A DNA stretch of 64,000 nt, from assembly GCA_000283635.1 (NCBI GenBank), contig HE613569.1:893501-957500 (forward strand), written 5' to 3'. This DNA is from Streptococcus macedonicus ACA-DC 198 (GTDB lineage: Bacteria; Bacillota; Bacilli; Lactobacillales; Streptococcaceae). The translations under genes were made by a program, and so were the position numbers. Positions 41,179 to 51,810 of this stretch are shown here, piece by piece (positions within the stretch are counted from its first letter, which is position 1; the number at the start of each line of letters is the position of its first letter). The notes below the pieces were generated by a model. The model was not told where the DNA came from. It did no database searches and saw nothing but the letters and a program-made list of their open reading frames with translations.

Positions 41179-41196
41179 TATACAATAGGTTGTATA
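41179..41196. promoter_or_regulatory. palindromic operator overlapping the marR promoter
   Basis: TATACAA-TAGG-TTGTATA is a perfect inverted repeat that shares bases with a TATAAT box at 41193. Typical for MarR autoregulation. Confidence 0.6.
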
Positions 41197-41210
41197 ATTA
41201 AGGAGAGAAA

Positions 41211-41645
41211 ATGACTGCTATTGATTTTACGATTGAAAGGCTAGTTTTAAAAGCAGGCAATGTTTTAAAAAACATTCGGATTGGTGATTTGGAGAAAAGT
41301 CGCCTAACACCAGCTCAGTCAGAAACCATATTATTTTATGCTGATAATGGCGGAAAGAGCATTAAAGACCTTGCGATCCATTTGAAAGTTTCCCACCAAG
41401 CAGCTCGGAAATTAGTTGATAAATTGAAAGATAAAACGATTTTAGAGTCGGTTATTTCTAAGAAAGATAGACGTTCAACGAGTATTTCTTTGACGAGTTA
41501 TGGGCAAGAGATTTGTACCACCTTAAAACAACGTGGTACCACGGTAGGTGAGACAATTCTTAGTGATTATTCTGATGATGAAAAGAAGTTGTTGTTAGAG
41601 TTTCTTCGTAGAATTGAAAAAATATTGATGATTGTTAGCAGTTGA
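41211..41645 (+). CDS. MarR-family transcriptional regulator
   Basis: 144 residues with a winged helix (SIKDLAIHLKVSHQAARKLVDKL, then the wing around VISKKDRRSTSISLT). The KKDRRS wing is the family signature. It stands 72 bp before a membrane-protein pseudogene that it may once have controlled. The palindrome in its promoter suggests self-repression. Confidence 0.9.
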   Translation: MTAIDFTIERLVLKAGNVLKNIRIGDLEKSRLTPAQSETILFYADNGGKSIKDLAIHLKVSHQAARKLVDKLKDKTILESVISKKDRRSTSISLTSYGQEICTTLKQRGTTVGETILSDYSDDEKKLLLEFLRRIEKILMIVSS

Positions 41646-41716
41646 GAGAGTTTTTCTCTCTTTCTCTTTGGATAATATACAACTTCTTTGATAATTTCAT
41701 AATTTTTGAGGATAAA

Positions 41717-42349
41717 TTGAAAAACAAATGTTATCGTTACTTTTTATTTTTTCTTGGCTTATTGTGTAATGGATTTGGCGTCACTTTTATTAGAAAAGCA
41801 GCCTTGGGAACAACGCCGATTGCCACACTCTCGCTGATATTTTCTAAAATCACACTTGGCAAGTTTACCATTATGGTTAGTATGATTTTGATTTTGGCAT
41901 AAGTTCTTATTCTAAGAAAGCAAAGCCATTTTGTGGATACTGTGCTGCAAATTCCGATTAGTTTTCTTTTTGGCTACGTCATTGATTTTTCGACGTGGTT
42001 ACTGACTTTTTTTAACCCCGAAAACTATGGTGTGAAATTAATTTCGCTGCTGATTGGCTGTCTTATTATTGCATTTGGGGCTTATTTTGAAGTGGTGGTT
42101 AATGTTGCCGTACTTCCTGCTGACGGTTTTAGTCGAGCAATTGCTGTTGTGACCAAGAAAGAATTTGGCGCGATAAAATTGCTAACAGATTTCTCACAAG
42201 CCATTTTTTCTCTGGTTATCGGCTTTCTTTGTTTGCATGAATTTGCTGGCATTCGCGAGGGAACAATCATTGGCGCTTTGTTGATTGGAAATATCATTAA
42301 GCTGATTGGCAAAACGTGGCAATTGGAGCGTGTCTTTTCATCTTTGTAA
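41717..42349 (+). pseudogene. YczE/YitT-like membrane protein with one internal stop
   Basis: A TTG start after TGAGGAT gives KNKCYRYFLFFLGLLCNGFG. Five hydrophobic segments follow, with the family pattern AALGTTPIATL and LPADGFSRAI. A TAA at 41900-41902 interrupts the same frame and coding resumes at once. About 210 residues in all. The DUF6198/YczE family has no established function. Next to marR, so perhaps a former drug or signal export pair. Confidence 0.75.
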
Positions 42350-42447
42350 TATTTTTGCCTATTAAAAGTAATTAATCGTATGATAGTACAAGGAATGCGT
42401 TTTATATCATTAGTTTTTGTTTGATTTTAACGATATAATATTATTGA

Positions 42448-43890
<1,443 letters not shown>

Positions 43891-43906
43891 TAAATTTTAC
43901 GATAAT

Positions 43907-43950
43907 GAAAATGCACTCAGCAAAGAAGTTGAGTGCATTCTGTTATTATT
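43907..43950 (+). terminator. terminator after the second GH1 pseudogene
   Basis: The stem AATGCACTCA/TGAGTGCATT is followed by TCTGTTATTATTTTT. Confidence 0.65.
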
Positions 43951-43951
43951 T

Positions 43952-44608
43952 TTAAACCTCTGTAAATTGTTTTTTCTTGAGTTCAAACGTGACGTCTGTT
44001 TCTTGAGCGACAGCTGTTTCGTGAGTGACGATAATAATGGTTTTATTTTGCTTACGTGCAATATCTTTGAAGATATTGACAATGTCTTATGTTGTTTCTT
44101 CGTCTAAGTTTCCTGTCGGTTCGTCAGCGATAATTAAATCATGTTCCGTTGCTAAAGCACGAACGATAGCAACACGCTGTTGTTGCCCACCAGAAAGTTG
44201 AAGAACTGGCTTGTCAATCATTTCTTTAGGAATACCAACGAGTTCAAAAAGTTCTTCGATTTTGGCATTGTCCACGGGTTTGTTAGAGATTTCTAGCGCC
44301 GTTTGAACTTTTTGACGAGTAGTAATGTAGGTCATTAAATTATAAGCTTGGAAAATCGTTGAAACAGAGTGTTTACGATAATTGGTCAAACCAGATTTAT
44401 TGATATCATTATCTTCCAAATAAATTTTACCAGCTTTGGGGCTATCTAAGCCAGCTAGTAGAGAAAGGAAAGTTGTTTTTCCGATTCCTGACTGACCAAG
44501 AATAGAGTAAACTTTCCCTTTTTCAAAGGTTAGATTAACGTTCTTAAAAAGATAATCGTCAGGATTGTTGGTGTAGCAATAACCGATATTATGTGTTCGT
44601 AAAGGCAT
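43952..44608 (-). pseudogene. MacB/LolD-type ABC ATPase with one internal stop
   Basis: Walker A GQSGIGKTT, signature LSGGQQQR, Walker [17 protein letters not shown] at 44087-44089 stands where relatives have a Gln ([16 protein letters not shown]); the remaining 44 residues, including the switch His in IIIVTHE, read on to 43952. The stop falls after Walker B, so the H-loop is lost. Gene order ATPase-permease fits an FtsX-type export or stress system. Confidence 0.88.
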
Positions 44609-44621
44609 TTCTTAGTCCTTT

Positions 44622-46157
44622 CTAGTTAGATGATAAGATATCCTTAGGTTTCATGCGGATAATGCCAATACTTGCAAGAATTGTTGAAACAAATGAAATC
44701 AGAAGTGCAATTCCACCAAGTTTTGCGACATCAGTTCCTGTTAATTTGATATCAAGGTTATCGATTTCTTGAGTTGAAGAGGTTGCCATTGATACCATAT
44801 TACCCATGCCGCCACCAGGGGCACCAGATTTTTGACCAGAATCACTATTGTTGCTGTCAGAAGAATTAGTATCTTGACCAGGACCTCTGCCATTTTGTCC
44901 TGAAGTTTGGGTCGTTTGTTCGGTAGAAGTTGATGATGACAAGAGCTGATTACCGAGCGCATTTTCCACAAAATTATCAGCAAATGAAGCAATAATAAGT
45001 GATACTACCGTTACCATGAAGAGTTCCATAAAGAATTGACCGATAATCTTAACGCGATTTTCACCGAGGCTCATCAGAACACCAATTTCATAACGACGTT
45101 CGCGAATGCTAAGGATAACAATAAGTGTCAAGATAACAGCGCCAGCGATTGCTACCAAGATAACGATGTTTTGAGCGATTGATGAAATATTGTTAAGTGG
45201 TGAAAGCATTTGTTCGTAGATTTCATCACTTGAAGTGACAGAGTAAGAATCAGTATCGATTTCAGATTCTACTTCGTCAACGAAATCGTCCATATCTTCT
45301 GGATTTGAGAGAGTATAAACAGCTGAATCAAGTGTGTCTGTTTCACCCTTCATTGTATCTGCTGTTGTTAGATTGGTGTAGATATTGTTCTGAGGATTTG
45401 AAGCATTAGACATCATTTAAGCTGTAGTAGCTGTTGATGAATTCTCATAGATACCAACGACAGTCAATGCATAACTTGTTTCAGTATCGTCTACGGTTGT
45501 TGTTACGGTAAAGGTATCTCCGACACTAAGGTCATTAGCGTCAGCTAAATCTGAAGAAATCACCGCAGAATTATCCGCAGTATCAGACGTGATACCAACA
45601 CCGTCAGTGATTTCACTTGTGCCCGATGTAAAGTCACTCACGTAATCAGTGCTGTTGACACCTGTAATGGTAAAGTCACCAGATGTCATTTCCATACCGC
45701 CACGACCAGAGGGTTGATCGCTATCAGATGAATCATCGCTGCTTGAATCTGAATCATCTGAAGAAGTTAAAGATGATGTCGAAATAGCAGAAATATCATC
45801 ACCAGCTGTTGCTGTCGTTGTTGTGGTAAAGAGATAAGAAGCTACGCCGTCTTTTTCAGCGATAGACTCGGCTGTCGCAAGGTCAACAGAAGTAGTTGCT
45901 GAACCATCGTCACTAGAATCATCAGAACTGCTGTCGCTGTCAGGATTGAAAGCTTTCATCATCGCTTCCCGATTAACAGATAAGGTGACTGTTGCGTCAG
46001 CTTCACTTTTGGCTGATTCGACAGCTGAATCGGCAGCATTTTTAATGGTCAATCCAGCTAAAACGAAAATTAAAATAGCACTAGTTACTAAAATTAGTAG
46101 TGCTGTACGTCCTTTCTTTGCTTTTGTCGCAAGCCAAGCTCGCTTAATAAAGTTTAT
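44622..46157 (-). pseudogene. FtsX/MacB-type ABC permease, internal stop and changed start codon
   Basis: About 510 residues in two in-phase halves parted by a TAA at 45417-45419 (STATTA-stop-MMSNASN). N-terminal membrane helix (ALLILVTSAILIFVLAGL), a large extracellular MacB-like domain rich in Ser-Asp runs (SSSDDSSDDGS), then three membrane helices typical of FtsX. The natural start after AAAGGAG would be ATG-AAC-TTT but reads ATA-AAC-TTT (46155-46157), so initiation itself is damaged. Confidence 0.82.
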
Positions 46158-46202
46158 ATAAAACTCTCCTTTGAAATTTTGATATGAAAGAAGCATAGAC
46201 AA

Positions 46203-46545
46203 CTTGTCTTAATTTCAACTAAAAGAAAACTGAAACAAAACTTAAATCATTTTGTCACGCTTTAAATATAAAAAAACATATGTTAAAAACGAACATTTTT
46301 AAAAATAAAAAATAAAATAATTGACATAAAACGAACGGTAGTGTAAAATAATAATGGAAAGGTAAGTTTTTACCTAGCGATGCTTTGCTATTTTCAGACG
46401 TAGGAGAGTTATAGGAAGGTCATTTTTTAATGAAAGAGTTTCTAACTATTAGGCAAACCCTACTATCAAAAAGTAACTTTCTTTTTTAGTTAAGACATTT
46501 TTGACAAATTGGAGTTGCGGTAGCAGAAACTATGGAGAAGCTGAT
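46203..46545 (+). promoter_or_regulatory. guaC promoter and ~200-nt leader
   Basis: No gene. TTGACA at 46321 with 17-bp spacing to TAAAAT at 46344 is a strong promoter. The leader that follows contains small hairpins (AGGTAA/TTACCT near 46361; TAGC/GCTA near 46375) but no known riboswitch that I can recognise. The upstream half faces the ABC permease pseudogene. Confidence 0.5.
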
Positions 46546-47529
46546 ATGTATAACGAAATGCCTGTCTTTGATTACGAAGATATCCAACTGATTCCAAACA
46601 AATGTATCATCAGTAGTCGTTCGGAAGCTGACACGCAAGTGACACTTGGCGATTATACCTTTAAATTGCCTGTTATTCCTGCCAATATGCAGACCATTAT
46701 TGATGAAAACATTGCAGAATATTTGGCTAAGAATGGGTATTTTTACATTATGCACCGTTTTGATGAAGAGGCTCGTAAACCATTTGTTGAGCGTATGCAC
46801 GAGCAAGGGTTAATTGCGTCTATTTCAGTAGGTGTTAAAGACTATGAGTACGATTTCGTCACAAGTTTAAAAGATGATGCGCCTGAATTTATCACAATTG
46901 ACATTGCCCATGGACATTCTGATAGTGTGATTAACATGATTCAACACATCAAAAAAGAATTGCCTAAAACCTTTGTTATTGCTGGTAATGTTGGAACGCC
47001 AGAGGCTGTTCGTGAGTTGGAAAATGCTGGCGCTGATGCTACGAAAGTTGGGATTGGTCCAGGGAAAGTCTGTATCACTAAAGTAAAAACTGGCTTTGGG
47101 ACGGGTGGGTGGCAATTAGCTGCGCTTCGTTGGTGTGCCAAAGCTGCTCGTAAGCCGATTATTGCTGACGGTGGAATTCGTACGCACGGCGATATTGCCA
47201 AGTCAATCCGCTTTGGTGCAACAATGGTTATGATTGGTTCATTATTTGCAGGGCATTTGGAAAGCCCAGGAAAATTGGTAGAAGTAGATGGTGAGCAGTA
47301 TAAAGAATATTACGGTTCAGCTTCTGAATACCAAAAAGGTGAACATAAAAACATCGAAGGAAAGAAAATTTTATTACCAGTTAAAGGGCATTTGAAAGAT
47401 ACTCTGGTTGAAATGCAAGAAGACCTTCAAAGTGCGATTTCCTACGCTGGTGGACGTGATTTACACAGCTTAACACGTGTTGATTACGTCATCGTTAAAA
47501 ATTCCATTTGGAATGGTGATTCGATTTAA
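46546..47529 (+). CDS. guaC: GMP reductase
   Basis: 327 residues from the ATG preceded by TGGAGAAG; the longer frame from 46501 lacks support. IMPDH/GMPR barrel with the catalytic Cys in [13 protein letters not shown] and the flap [12 protein letters not shown]. Converts GMP to IMP with NADPH, balancing guanine and adenine nucleotides. Lies upstream of the guanine-controlled xpt-pbuX pair, with an IS and a decayed stretch between. Confidence 0.95.
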   Translation: MYNEMPVFDYEDIQLIPNKCIISSRSEADTQVTLGDYTFKLPVIPANMQTIIDENIAEYLAKNGYFYIMHRFDEEARKPFVERMHEQGLIASISVGVKDYEYDFVTSLKDDAPEFITIDIAHGHSDSVINMIQHIKKELPKTFVIAGNVGTPEAVRELENAGADATKVGIGPGKVCITKVKTGFGTGGWQLAALRWCAKAARKPIIADGGIRTHGDIAKSIRFGATMVMIGSLFAGHLESPGKLVEVDGEQYKEYYGSASEYQKGEHKNIEGKKILLPVKGHLKDTLVEMQEDLQSAISYAGGRDLHSLTRVDYVIVKNSIWNGDSI

Positions 47530-47542
47530 GTTTGAAATATAT

Positions 47543-47575
47543 AAAAGCCGCTCTTTTTTTGAGTGGCTTTCTTTG
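47543..47575 (+). terminator. guaC terminator
   Basis: The stem AAAGCCGCTC/GAGTGGCTTT with a seven-T loop. Confidence 0.7.
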
Positions 47576-47578
47576 TAT

Positions 47579-47586
47579 GTTAATGA
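47579..47586. repeat. target duplication of IS copy 3, left
   Basis: GTTAATGA, repeated exactly at 49002-49009 after the IS. Confidence 0.9.
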
Positions 47587-49001
47587 GGCTCTTTGTCAAC
47601 TGTAGTGGGTAGATGAAAAGCTAACACCTAGAGAGGACGAACTTCGCTCTCTCTTTCTTTATGTTCAAAGCAATCAAAATCCGTTTTTTAAAGTTTTCAA
47701 AGTTCCTGAAACCAAAGGCATTTCTCTTAATGACTTTGATGAGATTATTGGTAGCTTCCAGTTTGGCGTTGGAATAAGGCAATTCCATGGCGTTTAAAAC
47801 CTTGTCCTTATCCTTTAAAAATGTCTTAAATACCGTCTGGAAAATAGGATTAACAGTGGCTATTTCCTGTTCGATGAGGTCAAAGAAATGATCTGAGTTT
47901 TTCTCTTGGAAATGATATAAGAGAAGCTGATAGAGTTCATAGTGCTGTCGTAGTTCATCTGAGTAGGATAGGAGTTTTTCTAGGATTTCCTTGTTAGTCA
48001 AATGCATTCGAAACATAGGACGATAAAATCGTTTATCGCTGAGTTTACGGCTATCTTGTTGTATCAATTTCCAGTAACGTTTCAAGGCTCGGTATTCCTG
48101 GGATTTTCTGTCGAATTGATTCATAATTTGAATACGGACACGGTTCATAGCACGACTAAGGTGTTGCACGATATGAAAGCGATCGAGTACAATTTTTGCA
48201 TTCGGAAAAAGCTGTTTAGCAAGTTGATAATAGGGACTAAACATATCCATGGTAATCACTTTGACCCGATTTCTAACCTTTCTAGGATAGCGTAGAAAGT
48301 GGTTTCGGATGGTTGCTTGGGTTCTTCCGTCGAGAATGGCGATGACATTTAGGGAGTCGAAATCTTGAGCGATGAAGCTCATTTTCCCCTTCTTGAAGGC
48401 ATACTCGTCCCAGCTCATCACCTCGGGTAGGGTATTCCAATCCGTTTCAAACTTGAACTCATTGAGCTTTCTCATAACTGACGATGTTGAGATAGATAGC
48501 CTGTGTGCAATCTGTTGCATTGCTTGATTTTCGATGAGTAATTGAGCGATCTTCTGGTTAACAGCGACAGAGATTTGGTGGTTTTTCTTGACAAGAGGAG
48601 TTTCAGCTACCGCCATTTTTCCGCAATCTTTACACTTGAAACGACGCTTTCGAAGACGGATAAGCAAAGGGTAGCCAGCAGTTTCTAGGTAGGGGATTTT
48701 AGAAGTTTTCTGGTAGTCGTACTTAGCCATTTGTCCCTTGCATTTTGGGCATTTAGGGGCTGTGTAGTCCAAGTGACCGTGGAGTTCTAAGTGAGTCCCC
48801 ATATTATATTCATCAGTGATAGTGATATTTTTGTCTTTAATTCTGAGAAAATTTGTGATAAGATTTAGTTGTTCCATATGAACCCTTTCTAATATGAGTT
48901 TAGTCGCTTTTCATTATAGGTCATATGGGACTTTTTTTCTACACTAAAAAAGGCTCCATAATCTCTACAGTGGATTTACCCACTACAGAAATTATAGAGC
49001 C
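47587..49001 (-). mobile_element. ISL3-family insertion sequence, copy 3 (mosaic)
   Basis: 1415 bp, intact, with terminal inverted repeats as in copies 1 and 2 and a perfect 8-bp target duplication GTTAATGA. Its left ~1000 bp are nearly identical to copy 1, whereas its right ~415 bp are identical by eye to copy 2. See findings. Confidence 0.93.
47621..48877 (-). CDS. ISL3-family transposase
   Basis: 418 residues, intact. From Met1 through KKNHQI it equals the copy 2 protein. From SVAVNQKIAQLL onward it equals copy 1 (RLSISTSSVMRKLNEFKFET). The DDE-domain blocks (MSWDEYAFKKGKMSFIAQDF, NAKIVLDRFH) are complete. The switch lies around 48583-48600. It could mobilise all three copies in this window. 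Confidence 0.92.
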   Translation of the reverse strand: MEQLNLITNFLRIKDKNITITDEYNMGTHLELHGHLDYTAPKCPKCKGQMAKYDYQKTSKIPYLETAGYPLLIRLRKRRFKCKDCGKMAVAETPLVKKNHQISVAVNQKIAQLLIENQAMQQIAHRLSISTSSVMRKLNEFKFETDWNTLPEVMSWDEYAFKKGKMSFIAQDFDSLNVIAILDGRTQATIRNHFLRYPRKVRNRVKVITMDMFSPYYQLAKQLFPNAKIVLDRFHIVQHLSRAMNRVRIQIMNQFDRKSQEYRALKRYWKLIQQDSRKLSDKRFYRPMFRMHLTNKEILEKLLSYSDELRQHYELYQLLLYHFQEKNSDHFFDLIEQEIATVNPIFQTVFKTFLKDKDKVLNAMELPYSNAKLEATNNLIKVIKRNAFGFRNFENFKKRILIALNIKKERAKFVLSRC

Positions 49002-49002
49002 G

Positions 49003-49098
49003 TTAATGATAAAACTCTGAGAATGCTTTATTTAAAGTGGCATCTGTCTCGGCTAGTATCTCTTCCTTAGAACGAACAGCAGTTCCTTGAGCTCTGAC
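49003..49098 (-). pseudogene. 3' end of an unidentified minus-strand gene
   Basis: About 31 codons read QGTAVRSKEEILAETDATL and on to FYH and a TAA, with no break, then stop abruptly near 49098 where plus-strand TMEM175-like coding begins. I do not recognise the family. It is a truncated gene end, not an independent gene. Confidence 0.4.
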
Positions 49099-49102
49099 AA
49101 GG

Positions 49103-49527
49103 TGGCAAGCTTACATTGCTTACATATCATCGTTTACCTTGTTATTAGGTGTTTGGTATAATCATCATAATTTATTTAAATCAATTGAAGTGATTGACCG
49201 CAGGGTCTTTTGGGTTAATGGTGTGTGGTTATTGATTCAGTCATTTATCCCATTTCTAGCTTCATGGATTGGTGATTATCCTGATCACGCCCAACCTTTG
49301 GTGACCTTTATTGTACTGAGCATATTGTGGACCATGTCTTATCGATTACTTTATCATTTCTTGAGTGAGATTAATGACCAAATGCACCTTATCCTTATCG
49401 TGTAACGCTAAATATCATAACAGTTTATATTGTCTTGATTGTAATAGCGCTTATTCAACCGCTTTTAGGATTATTAGCCTTAGCTTCTTATAATATTTAT
49501 GGTGTTTTTCGCCCAGCAGCATTTTAA
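49103..49527 (+). pseudogene. TMEM175 (DUF1211)-like membrane protein, 5' truncated and frameshifted
   Basis: Reads WQAYIAYISSFTLLLGVWYN and then HHNLF, the second half of TMEM175-type potassium channel proteins, with no start codon region. Near 49390 a one-base shift occurs. The other phase continues PYRVTLNIITVYIVLIVIAL to FRPAAF and a TAA at 49525. The first ~70 residues of the protein are missing, lost at the junction at about 49100. Confidence 0.7.
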
Positions 49528-49578
49528 TGACTGTGTCTTCAGAAAATTACATCTTTTAATAATAGGACCAATGTCATC

Positions 49579-49608
49579 TTGCCATATAACCATTGAAAAT
49601 GATACAAT
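49579..49608 (+). promoter_or_regulatory. xpt-pbuX promoter
   Basis: TTGCCA at 49579 with 18-bp spacing to TACAAT at 49603. The transcript would start about 35 nt before the riboswitch. Confidence 0.6.
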
Positions 49609-49647
49609 AGACGTGTCATTAGTTAGTGATGGTTAAAATTTAATAAA

Positions 49648-49711
49648 ACTTATTTATGCTACGAATGGGCGTAGCGTCTCTACAAGACACCGTAATGTCT
49701 AACAATAAGTC
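49648..49711 (+). ncRNA. purine (guanine) riboswitch aptamer
   Basis: P1 is ACTTATT paired with AATAAGT. P2 closes a loop around ACGAATGGGCGT; the J2/3 stretch and P3 (AGACA-CCGTAA-TGTCT) match the purine aptamer pattern, including the loop-loop elements. A C in the J3/1 region suggests guanine rather than adenine. Placement before xpt-pbuX is the classic one. Guanine binding would end transcription early. Confidence 0.85.
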
Positions 49712-49713
49712 TT

Positions 49714-49815
49714 TGCTCAATGAAGTTGAGATGTTTTTGCATATAGTTGTGAAAATATGACCGAGTAACAAGAGGTGTTTACCATATGTGTAAACATCTC
49801 TTGTTTGTTTTTATA
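49714..49815 (+). terminator. riboswitch expression platform with two hairpins
   Basis: A small hairpin (CTCAA/TTGAG with TTTTT, 49716-49738) and a long one (ACAAGAGGTGTTTAC/GTAAACATCTCTTGT followed by TTGTTTTT, about 49769-49812). The second is the strong terminator. Confidence 0.7.
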
Positions 49816-49898
49816 TGTGTCCTTATGCCTAATCACGTTTCATCATAAGTTATTATTTTTAGCCAATTCAATTTTAAAAATTTTCAGAAGGAGAATCC

Positions 49899-50480
49899 AT
49901 GAAATTATTGGAAAATCGCATCTTAAATGATGGGAATGTGTTAGGTGAGGACATCTTAAAAGTAGATAGTTTTCTAACTCACCAAGTTGACTATGAATTA
50001 ATGCAGGAAATCGGCAAAGTTTTTGCTGATGCCTACAAAGATGCTGGTATTACTAAGGTTGTTACTATCGAAGCATCAGGTATTGCTCCAGCCCTCTATA
50101 CAGCGCAAGCGATGAACATTCCGATGATTTTTGCTAAAAAAGCGAAAAATATCACGATGACTGAAGGTATTTTAACCGCAGAAGTTTATTCGTTTACAAA
50201 ACGTGTGACTAGCACCGTGTCAATCGCAAGTAAATTCTTGTCAGAGGACGATACAGTTCTCATTGTTGATGATTTCTTGGCAAATGGTCAAGCTGCTAAA
50301 GGGCTTTTGGAAATCATTGGTCAAGCAGGAGCGAAAGTTGCTGGCATTGGGATTGTCATTGAAAAATCATTCCAAACTGGTCGCCAATTATTAGAAGAAA
50401 CTGGTGTCCCTGTAACATCGTTAGCACGTATTAAAGAATTTAAAGATGGACAAGTTGTCTTTATGGAGGCAGATGCGTAA
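49899..50480 (+). CDS. xpt: xanthine phosphoribosyltransferase
   Basis: 193 residues, type I PRTase. The PRPP-binding motif [18 protein letters not shown] is complete. Converts xanthine (and guanine) to the nucleotide with PRPP. Preceded by the guanine riboswitch and AGAAGGAG; followed directly by the xanthine permease. Confidence 0.95.
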   Translation: MKLLENRILNDGNVLGEDILKVDSFLTHQVDYELMQEIGKVFADAYKDAGITKVVTIEASGIAPALYTAQAMNIPMIFAKKAKNITMTEGILTAEVYSFTKRVTSTVSIASKFLSEDDTVLIVDDFLANGQAAKGLLEIIGQAGAKVAGIGIVIEKSFQTGRQLLEETGVPVTSLARIKEFKDGQVVFMEADA

Positions 50481-50481
50481 A

Positions 50482-51762
50482 ATGGAAATGAACGAACAAA
50501 AACATTCACAAGCAGCCATTCTTGGTTTGCAACACTTGCTTGCTATGTATGCTGGGTCAATTTTAGTACCAATTATGATTGCTGGTGCGCTTAATTATTC
50601 AGCTGAACAGTTGACTTACCTTATCTCAACAGACATTTTCATGTGTGGAGTTGCAACATTCTTACAACTTCAAATGCGTAAGCACTTTGGTGTTGGGCTT
50701 CCAGTTGTTCTTGGCTGTGCCTTCCAATCAGTTGCTCCACTTTCAATCATTGGTGCTAAACAAGGTTCAGGTTATATGTTCGGTGCTTTGATTGTGTCAG
50801 GAATTTACGTTATTTTGATTTCTGGGATTTTTTCAAAAATTGCCGATTTCTTTCCACCAGTTGTGACAGGGTCAGTTATCACAACAATCGGTTTAACATT
50901 GATTCCTGTTGCGATTGGAAACATGGGAGACAATGCTGATTCTCCAACGGCTCAATCAATGATTTTAGCATTGATAACAATTGCTATCGTGCTTGCGGTT
51001 AATGTTTTTGCAAAAGGCTTTATCAAATCCATTGCGATTTTGATTGGCTTGATTGGAGGGACAATTATTGCAGCTTTCATGGGCTTGGTTGACACGTCAG
51101 TTGTTACTGAAGCACCGCTTGTTCACATTCCACAACCATTCTACTTTGGTGCACCAAAGTTTGAAATCACCTCAATTGTGATGATGTGTATCATCGCAAC
51201 TGTTTCAATGGTTGAATCAACTGGTGTTTACCTTGCGCTTTCAGATTTGACTGGCGAAAAACTTGACAGTAAACGACTTCGCAACGGTTACCGTGCAGAA
51301 GGTGCTGCTGTTTTACTCGGTGGTATTTTCAATACATTCCCATATACAGGATTCTCACAAAACGTTGGTTTGGTTCGTATTTCTGGTATCAAAACACGCC
51401 GTCCAATCTACTACACAGCCTTGTTCCTTGTTATCCTTGGACTTCTTCCAAAATTCGGTGCTATGGCACAAATGATTCCTAGTCCAGTTCTTGGTGGCGC
51501 TATGATTGTTCTTTTCGGTATGGTAGCTCTTCAAGGGATGCAAATGCTCAATCAAGTCGATTTTCAACATAACGAACACAATTTTATCATTGCAGCGGTG
51601 TCAATTGCTTGCGGTGTTGGTTTTGACGGAACAAATCTTTTTGATAGACTACCAAGCACACTTCAAATGTTTTTGACAAATGGTATTGTTATCGCAACTT
51701 TGTTTGCTGTTGTTCTTAACTTGATTTTAAACGGTAAAACAAAAACAGAAGAAACAAAATAA
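50482..51762 (+). CDS. pbuX: xanthine permease (NCS2 family)
   Basis: About 426 residues with many membrane segments of the UraA/PbuX type (LGLQHLLAMYAGSILVPIMI at the start, GCAFQSVAPL and the conserved QNVGLVRISGIKTR loop later). The GGAGG site lies within the end of xpt; the ATG at 50473 is an alternative start. Brings xanthine in for Xpt. Both genes obey the guanine riboswitch. Confidence 0.94.
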   Translation: MEMNEQKHSQAAILGLQHLLAMYAGSILVPIMIAGALNYSAEQLTYLISTDIFMCGVATFLQLQMRKHFGVGLPVVLGCAFQSVAPLSIIGAKQGSGYMFGALIVSGIYVILISGIFSKIADFFPPVVTGSVITTIGLTLIPVAIGNMGDNADSPTAQSMILALITIAIVLAVNVFAKGFIKSIAILIGLIGGTIIAAFMGLVDTSVVTEAPLVHIPQPFYFGAPKFEITSIVMMCIIATVSMVESTGVYLALSDLTGEKLDSKRLRNGYRAEGAAVLLGGIFNTFPYTGFSQNVGLVRISGIKTRRPIYYTALFLVILGLLPKFGAMAQMIPSPVLGGAMIVLFGMVALQGMQMLNQVDFQHNEHNFIIAAVSIACGVGFDGTNLFDRLPSTLQMFLTNGIVIATLFAVVLNLILNGKTKTEETK

Positions 51763-51765
51763 ACT

Positions 51766-51806
51766 AAAAAAGCATTTCTAAGGAATAACCTTGGAAATGT
51801 TTTTTG
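51766..51806 (+). terminator. pbuX terminator
   Basis: The stem AAAAAAGCATTTCTAAGG/CCTTGGAAATGTTTTTT, with six T at the end. Confidence 0.85.
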
Positions 51807-51810
51807 TATC

